From positions 1,302,001 to 1,366,000 of the forward strand of contig CP040678.1 of NCBI GenBank assembly GCA_005954745.1: 64,000 nt of DNA. Direction: 5' to 3'. The notes below the pieces were generated by a model that did not search any database, was not told where the DNA came from, and saw nothing but the letters and a program-made list of their open reading frames with translations. The stretch comes from Halostella pelagica. GTDB lineage: Archaea > Halobacteriota > Halobacteria > Halobacteriales > Natronoarchaeaceae. A program made the position numbers and the translations under genes. Shown here piece after piece: positions 53,838 to 62,948 of this stretch (positions are counted from its first letter, which is position 1; each line of letters starts with the position of its first letter).

Positions 53838-54121
53838 ACCGTGAGATCAGGTTCGGACAGTGTTAGGTTTGCCGGTGTCAGTCGTTTCCTGCGGGCGCGA
53901 CAATGGAGAACCTCCCGATTGACGGCCGCTATCTCTCGGGACTGACGGTATCTGCCGGAGCATCTTCGGAACCCCACGGACGATCACGAGAAATATTCCG
54001 TTCCAGTGAGGAAAACACCACTGTGTTGCTGTGTGGTATGGTAACGATGCTTCGAGAATATTGATGTTTCAGGGGCAATAAGTAGTGATATCCTCGGCAT
54101 CTACTGCTGGAGGGATGTACA

Positions 54122-55105
54122 ATGAATATATACGAATTCAGAAATGTTGGGGCGTTTATCGCCCTCGCCGTCGTCTGGGGCTCGTCGTTCGTTGCGATCG
54201 AAGTCGGTCTGGCATCGCTGCCGCCGGTGCTTTTCGCGGCAATGCGGTACGACATCGCCGCGCTCGTCGTGCTCGCTTACGCGGCCTACAGTGCCGACCG
54301 ATGGATACCGCGAACGGCCAGCGAGTGGAAACTCGTCAGCGTCGGCGGGACCTTAGTCATCGGACTGCACTTCGCTCTGCTGTTCATCGGACAGCAGTAC
54401 GTGACGAGCGCGATCGCCGCCATCGTGTTGAGCCTGACGCCGGTCGTGACGCCGCTTTTCGCGTACCTGTTACTGCCCGGCGAGAAACTGTCGCGAACCG
54501 GGTTCGTCGGTGTACTGCTGGGCCTGCTGGGCGTCGCCATCGTCGCTCAGCCGTCCCCGTCCACGCTGAACGGACAGCTCGTCGGCGTCGGGATCTTGTT
54601 CCTCGCGGCCGTCAGTTTCGCGCTCGGGTCCGTGCTGACCCGACGGTTCACCGTCGCACTGCCCGCCGTTCCGACGCAGGCCTGGATGATGGGTATCGGC
54701 GCGGGAATACTACACGGGATCAGCGCGCTGTCGGGCGAGTCCTTCGCCGATGCCACGTGGACGCCGACGGTCGTCGCCGGGCTGTTGTATCTCGCAGTCG
54801 TCGCCGGCGCGGGCGGACTGATGATCTACTTCGACCTGCTGGAGCGACTCGGCCCTAACGAGACGAGCCTCGTCAACTACGTGACGCCCGCCATCGCCGC
54901 CGTCGTCGGCTGGTTCGCCCTCGGAGAGACGATCAATGCGGCGACAATCGCCGGGTTCGGCGTGATCGTCTGCGGGTTCGCGGTCATGAAACGCGGGTCT
55001 ATCCGCCGCATCGTCTCCAAGTCCGACTCGACGCCTCGCCGTTCCTCCGGCGGGACTGGAACCGTGGTCGTCGACGGAAACGCCTACCTGAAAGACGCGG
55101 AGTAG
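54122..55105 (+). CDS. EamA/DMT-family transporter
   Basis: 327 residues with ten membrane spans in two EamA repeats: AFIALAVVWGSSFVAIEVGLASLPPVLFAAMRYDIAA (first) and GVGILFLAAVSFALGSVLTRRF (second), ending with TSLVNYVTPAIAAVVGWFALGETI. A GGAGG ribosome site eight to nine bases before the ATG is seen. Substrate unknown; DMT members export amino acids, nucleosides or drugs. The upstream 280 bp is unusually AT-rich. Confidence 0.88.
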   Translation: MNIYEFRNVGAFIALAVVWGSSFVAIEVGLASLPPVLFAAMRYDIAALVVLAYAAYSADRWIPRTASEWKLVSVGGTLVIGLHFALLFIGQQYVTSAIAAIVLSLTPVVTPLFAYLLLPGEKLSRTGFVGVLLGLLGVAIVAQPSPSTLNGQLVGVGILFLAAVSFALGSVLTRRFTVALPAVPTQAWMMGIGAGILHGISALSGESFADATWTPTVVAGLLYLAVVAGAGGLMIYFDLLERLGPNETSLVNYVTPAIAAVVGWFALGETINAATIAGFGVIVCGFAVMKRGSIRRIVSKSDSTPRRSSGGTGTVVVDGNAYLKDAE

Positions 55106-55184
55106 TTCCCGCACCCCTAATCGCAGACGACGTGCGTTAATCGTCCATCGAGTCCTGCTCGTCCGCCGTGCGCTGATCGTTCGT

Positions 55185-55199
55185 CGTACTGTCGGCTGT
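55185..55199 (+). repeat. Half-site matching the palindromic element
   Basis: CGTACTGTCGGCTGT is identical to 15 bases of copy B at 30741-30755. No full partner arm follows, so this is a fragment or chance. Confidence 0.4.
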
Positions 55200-55296
55200 T
55201 TTCCGCTGTCTCTGCGCGTGTTTTTCGCCGAATGTAGCGTTTGAACCGTTTAAACGATCACTCGGGTTCATAGGCGAAGGACGCCGAGGATACGTC

Positions 55297-55896
55297 ATGC
55301 CCCGCGAAGTGGACTCCGTCTTTCTTGCAGGTCCCCGTCCGCTCGTCGAACGGGTCCGGGAGTGGTTGCGAGACGAGTATCGGGTGTCGACGACGACTGG
55401 CCCCGCGGCGGTCCCGCGCGACGCCGACCCGGACGCCGCTATCGTCGACCATCGCCCGCCGTCGACATCGCTCGACGCTCTCACCTCGTCCGTCGACGAC
55501 GACTGTCGGATCGCGGCGGTCGTCCGCGACCCACCGTCGTCGCCCACAGCACACTCTTTGCCCGTCGATGCTGTCCTCGTAGAACCGCTCTCTCCCGCTC
55601 GGGTGCTGAAGACGCTCGAACGGTTCGACCGTCGCCTGGCGTACGCCGACGCGCTCGAAGCGCTTCCAGAAGTCGCGGCGACGCGGGCCGCGGTGAACGA
55701 GATTGTCTCGTCGTCCGTCCCCGGCACCGCCGGCGCGGTCGAACCCGCCAGAGCCGCCTGGACGGTCGCCCAGAACGCCGCGACCGAACACCTGGCCGAG
55801 TTCGATGCGGCGGATTACCGGGCCGCCTTCCGCCGCACGGAGTTCGAGGATTTCGAGGCCGAGCGAACCGGTAACGGCGGGGGCAGTTCGGCATAA
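55297..55896 (+). CDS. Degenerate receiver/HalX-like protein
   Basis: 199 residues. The first 100 residues have the beta-alpha rhythm of a receiver (VDSVFLAGPRPLVERVREWLRDEYRVSTTTG, AIVDHRPP, VDAVLVEPLSPARVLKTLERF), but only a weak phospho-site candidate (D in AIVDHRPP) and no Thr or Lys partner. Then RRLAYADALEALPEVAATRAAVNEIV resembles the start of HalX (R-x2-Y-x2-x-L-x-L). The rest is helical. It may be a dead HalX regulator. It precedes dph2 by 45 bases. Confidence 0.55.
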   Translation: MPREVDSVFLAGPRPLVERVREWLRDEYRVSTTTGPAAVPRDADPDAAIVDHRPPSTSLDALTSSVDDDCRIAAVVRDPPSSPTAHSLPVDAVLVEPLSPARVLKTLERFDRRLAYADALEALPEVAATRAAVNEIVSSSVPGTAGAVEPARAAWTVAQNAATEHLAEFDAADYRAAFRRTEFEDFEAERTGNGGGSSA

Positions 55897-55941
55897 CACG
55901 AAGCGTCGCCGTTAAACGGCCTCGGTGGCTAAGACGGTTCA

Positions 55942-56979
55942 ATGAGCCAGGAGTCTGAGTTTTCCGAGGGAGACCTCCGAAACACCGGGATGTCGCTCAA
56001 ACACGACCGGGAGTGGGACTACGAACTCGACCGCATCGTCAAGCAAGTCGAAGAGAAAGGCGCGAAGAAAGTCGGGCTTCAGTTCCCCGAGGGACTGAAG
56101 CGCCGCGGTCCGCGGGTCGCAGACGACATCCGCGAACTCGTCGGCGACGACGTCACCGTCATGCTGTCGGGCCAGCCCTGCTACGGGGCCTGCGACCTCG
56201 ACACCTTCCTGATGAAACGGACCGACGTGTTCGTCCACTTCGGCCACAGCCCGATGAAGAACACGGACAAGGTGATCTACGTTCCGCTGTTCTCTAACGT
56301 CGACGTGTTCCCAATCATGGAGGACGCGCTCGAAGAACTACCCGAGGACGAGGTCGGCCTCGTCACCACGGCCCAGCACATGAACCAGTTCGAGGACATG
56401 AAGGAGTGGCTGGAGGAACGCGGCTACGAGGTCCACACCCGGCGCGGCGACGACCGTCTCACCCACGAGGGCCAGGTTCTCGGCTGTAACTACGCCTCTG
56501 CGCAGGTCGACGCCGACCAGATCCTCTACGTCGGCGGTGGCAAGTTCCACCCCCTCGGCCTGGCGATGGAGCATCCCGACAAGAAAGTCGTCATCGGTGA
56601 CCCGGTCAACAACGTCGTCACCGTCGCGGACACGGAGAAGTTCATGAAACAGCGCTACGGCGCGGTCCACCGCGCGATGGACGCCGAAAAGTGGGGCGTC
56701 ATCTACTGCACGAAGATCGGACAGGGCCGCTGGGAACAGGCTCAGGACATCCTCGACGACAACGAAAACGCCTACCTCATCACGATGGACGAGGTAACGC
56801 CCGACAGATTGCGCAACTTCGACATGGACGCCTTCGTCAACACGGGATGCCCGCGTATCACGACCGACGACGGTCCGCAGTTCCACAAGCCGATGCTGAC
56901 GCCCGGCGAGTACGAGATAGCGGTCGGCAACAAACCGCTTGACGAGCTATCGTTCGACACGTTCCACGGCACCTGGTGA
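55942..56979 (+). CDS. dph2: Diphthamide synthesis radical SAM enzyme Dph2
   Basis: 345 residues, close to archaeal Dph2. Three cluster Cys are placed: GQPCYGACD (C80 or C84), VLGCNYASA (C182) and VNTGCPRI (C303). They hold the [4Fe-4S] that cleaves SAM to give a 3-amino-3-carboxypropyl radical, transferred to a His of elongation factor 2. The N-terminal 25 residues are a linker. In archaea Dph2 works as a homodimer, without Dph1. Confidence 0.93.
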   Translation: MSQESEFSEGDLRNTGMSLKHDREWDYELDRIVKQVEEKGAKKVGLQFPEGLKRRGPRVADDIRELVGDDVTVMLSGQPCYGACDLDTFLMKRTDVFVHFGHSPMKNTDKVIYVPLFSNVDVFPIMEDALEELPEDEVGLVTTAQHMNQFEDMKEWLEERGYEVHTRRGDDRLTHEGQVLGCNYASAQVDADQILYVGGGKFHPLGLAMEHPDKKVVIGDPVNNVVTVADTEKFMKQRYGAVHRAMDAEKWGVIYCTKIGQGRWEQAQDILDDNENAYLITMDEVTPDRLRNFDMDAFVNTGCPRITTDDGPQFHKPMLTPGEYEIAVGNKPLDELSFDTFHGTW

Positions 56980-57010
56980 GCGACGACTCGTAGTTCCGCG
57001 TCGCTTTTCT

Positions 57011-57352
57011 CTATCTTTCGTATCTCTCGGATAGCTGTATCCGCCGGCTGTCGCGGTCGGCCGGCAGGTCGAGAGCGTCCGCGAGAAACGGTAGCGCGAG
57101 TTCTGCGCGGGCGGTGCCCGCGGCCCCGCTGAACTTCGCTACCGACAGCACCCCGTTCCGCCGGAGTTCCTCCCACGCGCGCCGCCAGTTCTTCCGGAAG
57201 ATCAGGTCGGTCCGACCGTTCTCGAAGACGACGGCCTCCCGTTCGGCATCGTAGGCGAGTTCGCGCCGCTTTCCGCGGTCGAAGGGGCGCACGAACTCGG
57301 CCGTTCTCGCGTGGTTCACGAGGTCGGGCCAGATCTCTTCGAACTCGGCCAC
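57011..57352 (-). CDS. Haloarchaeal conserved small protein
   Basis: 113 residues from GTG 57352. Basic and acidic patches (RPFDRGKRRELAYDAEREAVVFENGRTDLIFRKNWRRAWEEL) lead to a hydrophobic C-terminal half. No motif is known to me. The layout is compact, without signal or membrane helix. It ends 31 bases from dph2's stop and is convergent with it. Confidence 0.6.
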   Translation of the reverse strand: MAEFEEIWPDLVNHARTAEFVRPFDRGKRRELAYDAEREAVVFENGRTDLIFRKNWRRAWEELRRNGVLSVAKFSGAAGTARAELALPFLADALDLPADRDSRRIQLSERYER

Positions 57353-57421
57353 GCTGGATCCTACCGCGGAGTTCTATTTCAATGTCTGGACCGTCCGTCC
57401 CGGAGCGCCTTCGCCGTCCGC

Positions 57422-57695
57422 TCACACCTCGTTCTCGAACACCAGGCAGTACGAGTAGTCGAAGCCATAGCCGAATTTCCGTCGCTGTCCGGAAACTCGT
57501 CAGTGTCGAATTCGAGAGCGTCGCCACGACGAGCGTTCTCGGATGCGTCGAGGTACTCTCGGATGTACTCGGCGAGTTCCGGTTACGCGGAGATTCGAAC
57601 GCGAACGCAAATACGTTCCGAGCATCAGACAGTTCGCGGTTTCGGTACCATTTGCTGTCGTGCCACCGCAGGCGAAGAAAACCGGCGGAACCCAC
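57422..57695 (-). pseudogene. Frameshifted remnant of an unrecognised acidic protein
   Basis: Three consecutive coding-like segments on the minus strand need two frame changes. The first is WHDSKWYRNRELSDARNVF in one frame, next ELAEYIREYLDASENARRGD continuing to EFPDSDGN in another, then FGYGFDYSYCLVFENEV before TGA at 57422-57424. The segments look haloarchaeal (acidic, with D-F-P and F-E-N-E) and run in order, so a gene has decayed or the DNA has two indels. The 5' end is uncertain; no family is known. Confidence 0.5.
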
Positions 57696-57792
57696 ACTCT
57701 CTGCGGACAGAGAACGGGCGCAGCGGGACCCGCAAGGGGACGAGGGTATCGGGGCAAAGAATCATAGTAGTGGCCTCAGTAAGGCCTCGTTA

Positions 57793-58692
57793 ATGACCGA
57801 AAGTGACGAATACGAAAACCGACTCTTCGAGTGGTACGAGCAGTACTTCGGAGAACCAGACGCACGTATCGACGTGTATCTCGGGTTTGGACTGTTCTTC
57901 GCGGGGATCACGATGGGCGTACTCGCGCTCGCGCTCTTCTTCTGGGGGAGCCTCGCAGAACCGCGGACCGCCTCATACTTCGCCCGTATCGGCCCGGCGT
58001 ACACCCTGGGAATGCTTTCGTTACCGATGGCGATGATCGGCATCGTCACCCTGTTGCCGGTGGAGAAGAAGGCGCGCTACGCCGCTGCAGCGGGCGGAGT
58101 GATCAACCTCGCCGCAGTCATCTGGTTCAACGTCGCGTACCCCGACGACTGGAACGGGTACGGCGCGGACCTGACGATGCAGGTCGTCACTGTCTACGCG
58201 ACGGGCCTGACTGTCGTCGTCGGCGCGACCGGCGCAGCGCTTGTCGCCCACCAACTGGCGCAGGTGCGACCGAATCCCTCCGACATCGACCCCGTCGAAG
58301 CGGACGAACCGGACGAGAGCTACTCCGACGAGGAGATCGAACAGGACATAGAACAGGCGATGGAGGACGTCGACCTCTCGTGGGGCGGCGTCGAGAAGCA
58401 GGAGGGGCGGAAGATATCGTTCAACAGCGATACGGATATCGACGCGTCCGGATTCGACGTCGAGGCTGAATCGACGCGCTCGTCGGGCGTTGATTCGCAG
58501 GTTCAGGGCCTGAAACAGATGAAAGGCGGCGAGAAAAAGACCGCGACCTCGGAATCGACCGTCGACGACCAGACTGCGAAACTCACGGAACTCCGCGAGC
58601 AGAAACGCAAGGAGGAGGCGAGCGACGACGCCCGCAGTCCATCGGGGGACGGCTTCCTCAGTTGGCTTCGCAGTAAGCTCGGCGTTCGCTGA
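57793..58692 (+). CDS. Haloarchaeal membrane protein, DUF7139-like, upstream of salactin
   Basis: 299 residues from ATG 57793. Four membrane spans fill about 30-155 (VYLGFGLFFAGITMGVLALALFFW, PAYTLGMLSLPMAMIGIVTLL, AAAGGVINLAAVIWF, VVTVYATGLTVVVGATGAALVAH). The cytoplasmic tail (about 165-299) is acidic with a Glu/Asp coiled-like start (SYSDEEIEQDIEQAMEDVDLSWGG) and ends basic (SWLRSKLGVR). The salactin homologue begins 84 bases downstream on the same strand. A membrane anchor or partner for the filament is a plausible guess. Confidence 0.65.
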   Translation: MTESDEYENRLFEWYEQYFGEPDARIDVYLGFGLFFAGITMGVLALALFFWGSLAEPRTASYFARIGPAYTLGMLSLPMAMIGIVTLLPVEKKARYAAAAGGVINLAAVIWFNVAYPDDWNGYGADLTMQVVTVYATGLTVVVGATGAALVAHQLAQVRPNPSDIDPVEADEPDESYSDEEIEQDIEQAMEDVDLSWGGVEKQEGRKISFNSDTDIDASGFDVEAESTRSSGVDSQVQGLKQMKGGEKKTATSESTVDDQTAKLTELREQKRKEEASDDARSPSGDGFLSWLRSKLGVR

Positions 58693-58703
58693 AGCTAGTC
58701 CGT

Positions 58704-58725
58704 AATTATTGCATTAGTAATAATT
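58704..58725. promoter_or_regulatory. Inverted repeat upstream of the salactin-like gene
   Basis: AATTATT-N8-AATAATT is a perfect 7-bp inverted repeat in a very AT-rich patch, lying 20 bases before a TATA-like TTTTATTATC at 58745-58754. It may be an operator or BRE-proximal site. Confidence 0.5.
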
Positions 58726-58744
58726 CTGAATACTTTTCACATAG

Positions 58745-58754
58745 TTTTATTATC
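58745..58754 (+). promoter_or_regulatory. TATA box of the salactin-like gene
   Basis: TTTTATTATC ends about 23 bases before ATG 58777, so the transcript is probably leaderless. Confidence 0.5.
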
Positions 58755-58776
58755 AGTGGGTGGACTTGTGTCACGC

Positions 58777-59805
58777 ATGGCCAAAGGCCTAGACGTCGGC
58801 ACGATGAACATCTTGTCGGCACAGCAGGATGGGAACGACACGGTGTTCGTGCAACAGCGTAACTCCTTCGTAGAGATCGATTACTCCGATATGGCGGAGC
58901 AGATGCTCTCTCGAAGCGAAGTCCTCCACATTAGAAAAGACGATAAAGTGTACGTCGTAGGCGACGACGCACTTAACTTTGCAAATATTTTCAATCGGGA
59001 GACACGTCGCCCGATGAAACACGGGATCCTCTCGAGCGACGAGCAGTCCGCGATCCCGATGATGAAACTCATCATCGAGCAGGTCGTCGGCGAACCGGAC
59101 CGCCCCAACGAGAAACTGTACTTCTCGACCCCCGCCGATCCGATGGACTCCGACCTCTCGACGCTGTATCACCAGAAGACGATCGAGTCCTTCCTCGACG
59201 ACATGGGATACGACGCCGAACCGATCAACGAGGGGATGTCCGTCATCTACTCCGAACTCGCTGATAACAACTTCACCGGCCTCGGTATCTCCTTCGGTGC
59301 GGGGATGACCAACGTCTGTCTCGCGTACTACGCCGTTCCGGTGATGAAGTTCTCCGTCGCACGCGGTGGCGACTGGGTCGACGAACAGGCCGCCCAGGCG
59401 ACGGGCACGCCCGTCGACAAGGTCACCTCCATCAAGGAGGACGGCTTCGAACTCGACTTCACGACGGACGTCGGCGGCGTCGAGGGAGCGCTCTCCATCT
59501 ACTACGAGAACCTCCTCGACTACGTCATCGAAAACATCGTCAAGGAAGTCGACGAGGAGGACGTCGAGGAAGGGCTCGACGTTCCCGTCGTCGTCACCGG
59601 TGGAACGTCTAGCCCGGACGGCTTCGAGGAACTGTTCCGCAGCCACCTCGAAGACGCGAACATCCCCTTCTCGATCAGCGGCGTGAGCCACGCCACCGAA
59701 CCGCTGTACAGCGTCGCCCGCGGTGGCCTGGTCGCCGCCCGCTCCGACGAGGAGAACCCCGACGCCGGCGAGGCGGAAGCAGAAGCGTCAGCCGCTGACG
59801 AGTAA
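58777..59805 (+). CDS. Salactin-type actin-family filament protein
   Basis: 342 residues from ATG 58777. Actin-fold motifs: phosphate 1 [10 protein letters not shown] (residues 4-13), phosphate 2 [17 protein letters not shown] (near 168-184), and adenosine motif [13 protein letters not shown] (near 275-287). Sequence and length resemble salactin of Halobacterium salinarum, a dynamically unstable, actin-like protein that nucleates at cell poles. The tail is acidic ([18 protein letters not shown]). It is separate from crenactin and MreB. Filament behaviour here is inferred. Confidence 0.8.
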   Translation: MAKGLDVGTMNILSAQQDGNDTVFVQQRNSFVEIDYSDMAEQMLSRSEVLHIRKDDKVYVVGDDALNFANIFNRETRRPMKHGILSSDEQSAIPMMKLIIEQVVGEPDRPNEKLYFSTPADPMDSDLSTLYHQKTIESFLDDMGYDAEPINEGMSVIYSELADNNFTGLGISFGAGMTNVCLAYYAVPVMKFSVARGGDWVDEQAAQATGTPVDKVTSIKEDGFELDFTTDVGGVEGALSIYYENLLDYVIENIVKEVDEEDVEEGLDVPVVVTGGTSSPDGFEELFRSHLEDANIPFSISGVSHATEPLYSVARGGLVAARSDEENPDAGEAEAEASAADE

Positions 59806-59841
59806 CGGCTCAGTAATTCTTTTCGCGCGGACCAGCGGCCG

Positions 59842-60018
59842 TCACTCGGCGTTCTGGTCGTGGAATCGCCGGATAGCTTCCGACCAGGACTCCATCTCCA
59901 CCCGTTCGCTCTCGTGTTCGACGGAGACGCCGACGTATCCGCACCGCTCGCATACGTCCGCGTCCCGGTCCCCGAGCGTGTACGTCTCGAGCGTTGTCTC
60001 ACACCGTGGACAGTTCAT
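59842..60018 (-). CDS. Small zinc-ribbon protein (58 aa)
   Basis: 58 residues from ATG 60018 to TGA 59842-59844. Two Cys pairs, CPRC at residues 3-6 and CERC at 23-26, form one zinc site. The C-terminal half (VEMESWSEAIRRFHDQNAE) is a charged helix. Such short zinc ribbons in haloarchaea probably bind nucleic acid or protein. It converges with salactin. Confidence 0.7.
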   Translation of the reverse strand: MNCPRCETTLETYTLGDRDADVCERCGYVGVSVEHESERVEMESWSEAIRRFHDQNAE

Positions 60019-60189
60019 ATCGACATATGTGATGGTGGGTCACTAATAACCCCTTGTTTTTTGTTAGGTTTCATCCGCTATAATTTAGCACTTCCACTGT
60101 GTGGTGCTGTTGTGACCGTACTGGCAAGTATAATTACTGCCAGACATTCAATAAGGTTTTTGTATGAGCAAAGGAAATGGTGAGATAGT
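60019..60189. promoter_or_regulatory. AT-rich divergent promoter region
   Basis: This 171-bp gap between the zinc-ribbon gene (minus) and the hypothetical gene (plus) is markedly AT-rich, including TTTTTTGTTAGGTTT and ATAATTTAGCA. Several TATA-like tracts are seen (TTCAATAAGG near 60150, for the plus strand); no gene is evident. Confidence 0.5.
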
Positions 60190-60588
60190 ATGAGTACCAC
60201 GCCGAGCCCAGATATCGAACGCGCTATCGACGGCTGTCAGCAGACCGATGTAACGCCCGTCCACCTGAACGCGGATGCGCTCGATTCGACCGCTCCCGAA
60301 TACCTCCGCGACCTGAAACACGAGTTCGCGGAAGAGGGGTTTCAGCCGGCCGAGCTGACTGTTACGGGGTGTTTCGACGCTGACTGCTCGCTCGCTACCC
60401 AGGAAGAGATAGACCGGATCCGTGGGTACGTTCGCGCCGCATCGTTCCTCGGCGCTGCCCGAGTCACTATCTCAGTGGATGAGGTGGCCAACGACCAGAA
60501 GGTCCGTCCAGCCCTGAAGGCCTGTGCCGAACGCGCACGCCGGGACGGCGTCACCGTGGAACTGGACGCGCCGATAACACTCGAATAG
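60190..60588 (+). CDS. Haloarchaeal conserved protein upstream of a METTL5-type gene
   Basis: 132 residues. A helical/alpha-beta core with VTPVHLNADALDSTAPEYLRDLKHEFAEEGF, LTVTGCFDADCSLATQEEIDRIRGYVRAASFLGAARVTISVDEV and a final VTVELDAP suggests a partial TIM-barrel-like pattern, but I recognise no family. Two Cys (GCFDADCS) are close. Its stop abuts the methyltransferase start without a gap, so they are co-transcribed and coupled. Role unknown. Confidence 0.65.
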   Translation: MSTTPSPDIERAIDGCQQTDVTPVHLNADALDSTAPEYLRDLKHEFAEEGFQPAELTVTGCFDADCSLATQEEIDRIRGYVRAASFLGAARVTISVDEVANDQKVRPALKACAERARRDGVTVELDAPITLE

Positions 60589-61209
60589 ATGAGCACGCGG
60601 AGCGCCCTGGCGCGACAGCTCGGCGTCGTCGCAGGGTTCGACGACCCCGATGCGAGCCTCGAACAGTACCCTACGCCCCCGGGACTCGCCGCATACCTGG
60701 TCCACGTCGCCGACCTGCGCGGCGATATCGACGGTCGGACCGTCGTCGATCTCGGAACGGGGACCGGTATGCTCGCGCTCGGGGCCGCACTCCGGAGTCC
60801 CGAACGCGTCGTCGGGGTCGACCTCGACTGGGGCCCGCTCTGTACGGCCCGCACCAACGAGCGCCGCGTCGCCGCCTCGGCCGACATCGAGTGGGTCCAG
60901 GGCGACGCCACGCGGCCGCCACTCGCCGTAGACGATGCGACGGTCGTGATGAACCCGCCGTTCGGCGCTCAGCGCGGGAACGAACACGCCGACCGGGCGT
61001 TCCTCGAAACAGCGGCCGACATCGCCGCGGTGTCTTACTCGCTGCACAACGAGGGAAGCAAGGAGTTCGTCGAGTCGTTCGCCGCCGACAACGGCGGCGA
61101 GGTAACGGACGCGTTCCGGGCTGAACTGGACATCGACCGCCAGTTCGACTTCCACGACCGGGACAGGGCGTCGATAGACGCCGAACTGTTCCGGATCGAC
61201 TGGGCCTAA
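60589..61209 (+). CDS. METTL5-family methyltransferase
   Basis: 206 residues. SAM motif I is VVDLGTGTGMLALGAAL (near 51-67), the acidic residue lies in GVDLDWG, and the NPPFGAQRGNEHADRAFL motif (near 122-139) marks N6-adenine-type methyltransferases. The family includes METTL5, which modifies 18S rRNA, and archaeal homologues that probably act on 16S rRNA. Its stop overlaps the stop of the rhomboid gene on the other strand by CTAA. Confidence 0.88.
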   Translation: MSTRSALARQLGVVAGFDDPDASLEQYPTPPGLAAYLVHVADLRGDIDGRTVVDLGTGTGMLALGAALRSPERVVGVDLDWGPLCTARTNERRVAASADIEWVQGDATRPPLAVDDATVVMNPPFGAQRGNEHADRAFLETAADIAAVSYSLHNEGSKEFVESFAADNGGEVTDAFRAELDIDRQFDFHDRDRASIDAELFRIDWA

Positions 61210-62834
61210 CCGTTCTCTCTCTCCGCGATGCGGACGCGGGTCCCGTCCGCCACCGCGTACAGCGTCTCCCCGGTCCGGACAATACGCAGGTCGTCGACCG
61301 TCATCGACTCGCCCGATTCCGGGAGCGGTCGTTCCGCCACCGTCTCGCCGTCGGACGTGATACGGAGGGCGAACTCACCGCTAGGTCGGGGAACGACGGT
61401 GACGTTTTTGCCGCGTATCTGGGGGTCGGCTGTCGACGCCGAGGAGTTGAACACGTGCCGCGACTCGCCGTCTTCGGGCCGCAACCAGACCTGATACGCC
61501 GCTCCGCCGCCGTCGACCGACCACCCGTTACGGTCGACCTCGACGGTCGACTCCCATCCGATTCCTCCGACCCGGACCGTGGCTGACCCGCTGTACGCGA
61601 GTCGGTTCTTCGACACGGCCTGTGTCCAGATGGACCTGTCCCGGTTGACGACGATCACCCCGCTCGTCCGGACGGCGGTGTCCTCGCCGAACAGCGATAC
61701 GTCGACGGCCGGAATCATTCGGTTGCGGACGTTCTCGGCGTAGGTGACGGTGTACCCCTCGATGGTGACGGCGTTCTCGACCGGTGGGGAACCGTCGTCC
61801 GCGACGGTCAGGGAGTTCGTCGGAACCGCGGGTCCGGCGATGGCCGACAGCGCGACGATCAACACCACCGTTGCGGCCTTCCGCCGCGAGATGCTCCCGG
61901 TAAGCGGCCGTTCAGAGGCCGTGACGGCGACAGTCACGAGCATAGCTAACGCGGCGACGAGAGCGAGGCCGACCCCCTGATAGAGGACGAACTCCCCGTT
62001 ACCCCGGAACCAGTAGACGGCCCACATCCCCTGAACCACGGCGAACGCGATGACCGCTATCCAGACGCGAAGCGCGTTCGGCCCGCGGTCCCGGCCCCGA
62101 GCCACTGCGATCCCGACGAGGATGCCCAGGAGAAACCCGAGCGCGTGGCCCTGGATCGCGATCTCAGCCCACCACGGCGGGGACGGCCCGCTACCGGAAA
62201 TCCCCGCCGTGACGACCGGGTCGAGAACCGCTCTGTACGTCCGGCTGAACACCGACTGTACGCCGAGAACCGCGATTAGCGTCGTGAAAGGGTAATGGAC
62301 CAGCGCGAACCCGGCGAACGCGAAGACGACGCCCGAGAAACCGATGATCGGGCCGAGCGCGAACAGACTCGTCAGCAGGCCGATACCGAGAACGACCGCG
62401 GGGAAGATACCGAACGCGCGGACGTATGGGTTCGTCCGCAAGGAGGTGAACGGCTGGCCCTCCCGCCGGTCCGGGAAATGCCCCCAGGCGTACTCGACGA
62501 TCGGCGCGAGGACGAGCGTTCCCGTGAGGTTGCCGATTAGGTGTCCCGGGCCGCCGTGGGAGAACGCGGCGGTCAGCATCCCGACCGGATAGAGGAACGA
62601 CCACGCCCTGTACGGGAGCGTCACTGGATCGTTCCAGTGGACGAGACCGCCCTGTACGAAGAGATAGACGCCGACGACGACTGCGCTAACGACGAGCGTC
62701 CCCCACGGGACTCCGAGCAGGAGTCGGGTTCGCAACTGGTGTCTGAACTCTCCGCTGAACGAGTCCGTGTACCAGGCGACCCCCAGCGACACCAGCAGCG
62801 CACCGACGACGCCGACCGCATACGGGAGCGACAT
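61206..62834 (-). CDS. Rhomboid-family intramembrane protease with extracellular tail
   Basis: 542 residues. The rhomboid core holds [10 protein letters not shown] (H98 and N102 in the oxyanion helix), the catalytic Ser167 in GFSG (GFSGVVFAF) and His230 in IQGHALGF. More spans follow to about 330. Residues 340-542 are a beta-rich extracellular domain ([24 protein letters not shown] and so on), unusual in small rhomboids and possibly a substrate-binding domain. It cleaves membrane proteins inside the bilayer. Its stop overlaps the METTL5-type gene. Confidence 0.88.
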   Translation of the reverse strand: MSLPYAVGVVGALLVSLGVAWYTDSFSGEFRHQLRTRLLLGVPWGTLVVSAVVVGVYLFVQGGLVHWNDPVTLPYRAWSFLYPVGMLTAAFSHGGPGHLIGNLTGTLVLAPIVEYAWGHFPDRREGQPFTSLRTNPYVRAFGIFPAVVLGIGLLTSLFALGPIIGFSGVVFAFAGFALVHYPFTTLIAVLGVQSVFSRTYRAVLDPVVTAGISGSGPSPPWWAEIAIQGHALGFLLGILVGIAVARGRDRGPNALRVWIAVIAFAVVQGMWAVYWFRGNGEFVLYQGVGLALVAALAMLVTVAVTASERPLTGSISRRKAATVVLIVALSAIAGPAVPTNSLTVADDGSPPVENAVTIEGYTVTYAENVRNRMIPAVDVSLFGEDTAVRTSGVIVVNRDRSIWTQAVSKNRLAYSGSATVRVGGIGWESTVEVDRNGWSVDGGGAAYQVWLRPEDGESRHVFNSSASTADPQIRGKNVTVVPRPSGEFALRITSDGETVAERPLPESGESMTVDDLRIVRTGETLYAVADGTRVRIAERENG

Positions 62835-62948
62835 ACCCGGTTTCAGGGCCCCCTCCGATATATTCCTTCATGCTCCCGCTCGATACGCTCAGCGCCGAAC
62901 CGTCGCGGGTTCGTAAACTACAAACGGCGCTCGGCGGTACACGTGTTC

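Noticed and set aside
53930-53960. Further copy of the palindromic element
   Set aside because: GACGGTATC-like bases match the end of the element but no complementary arm follows.
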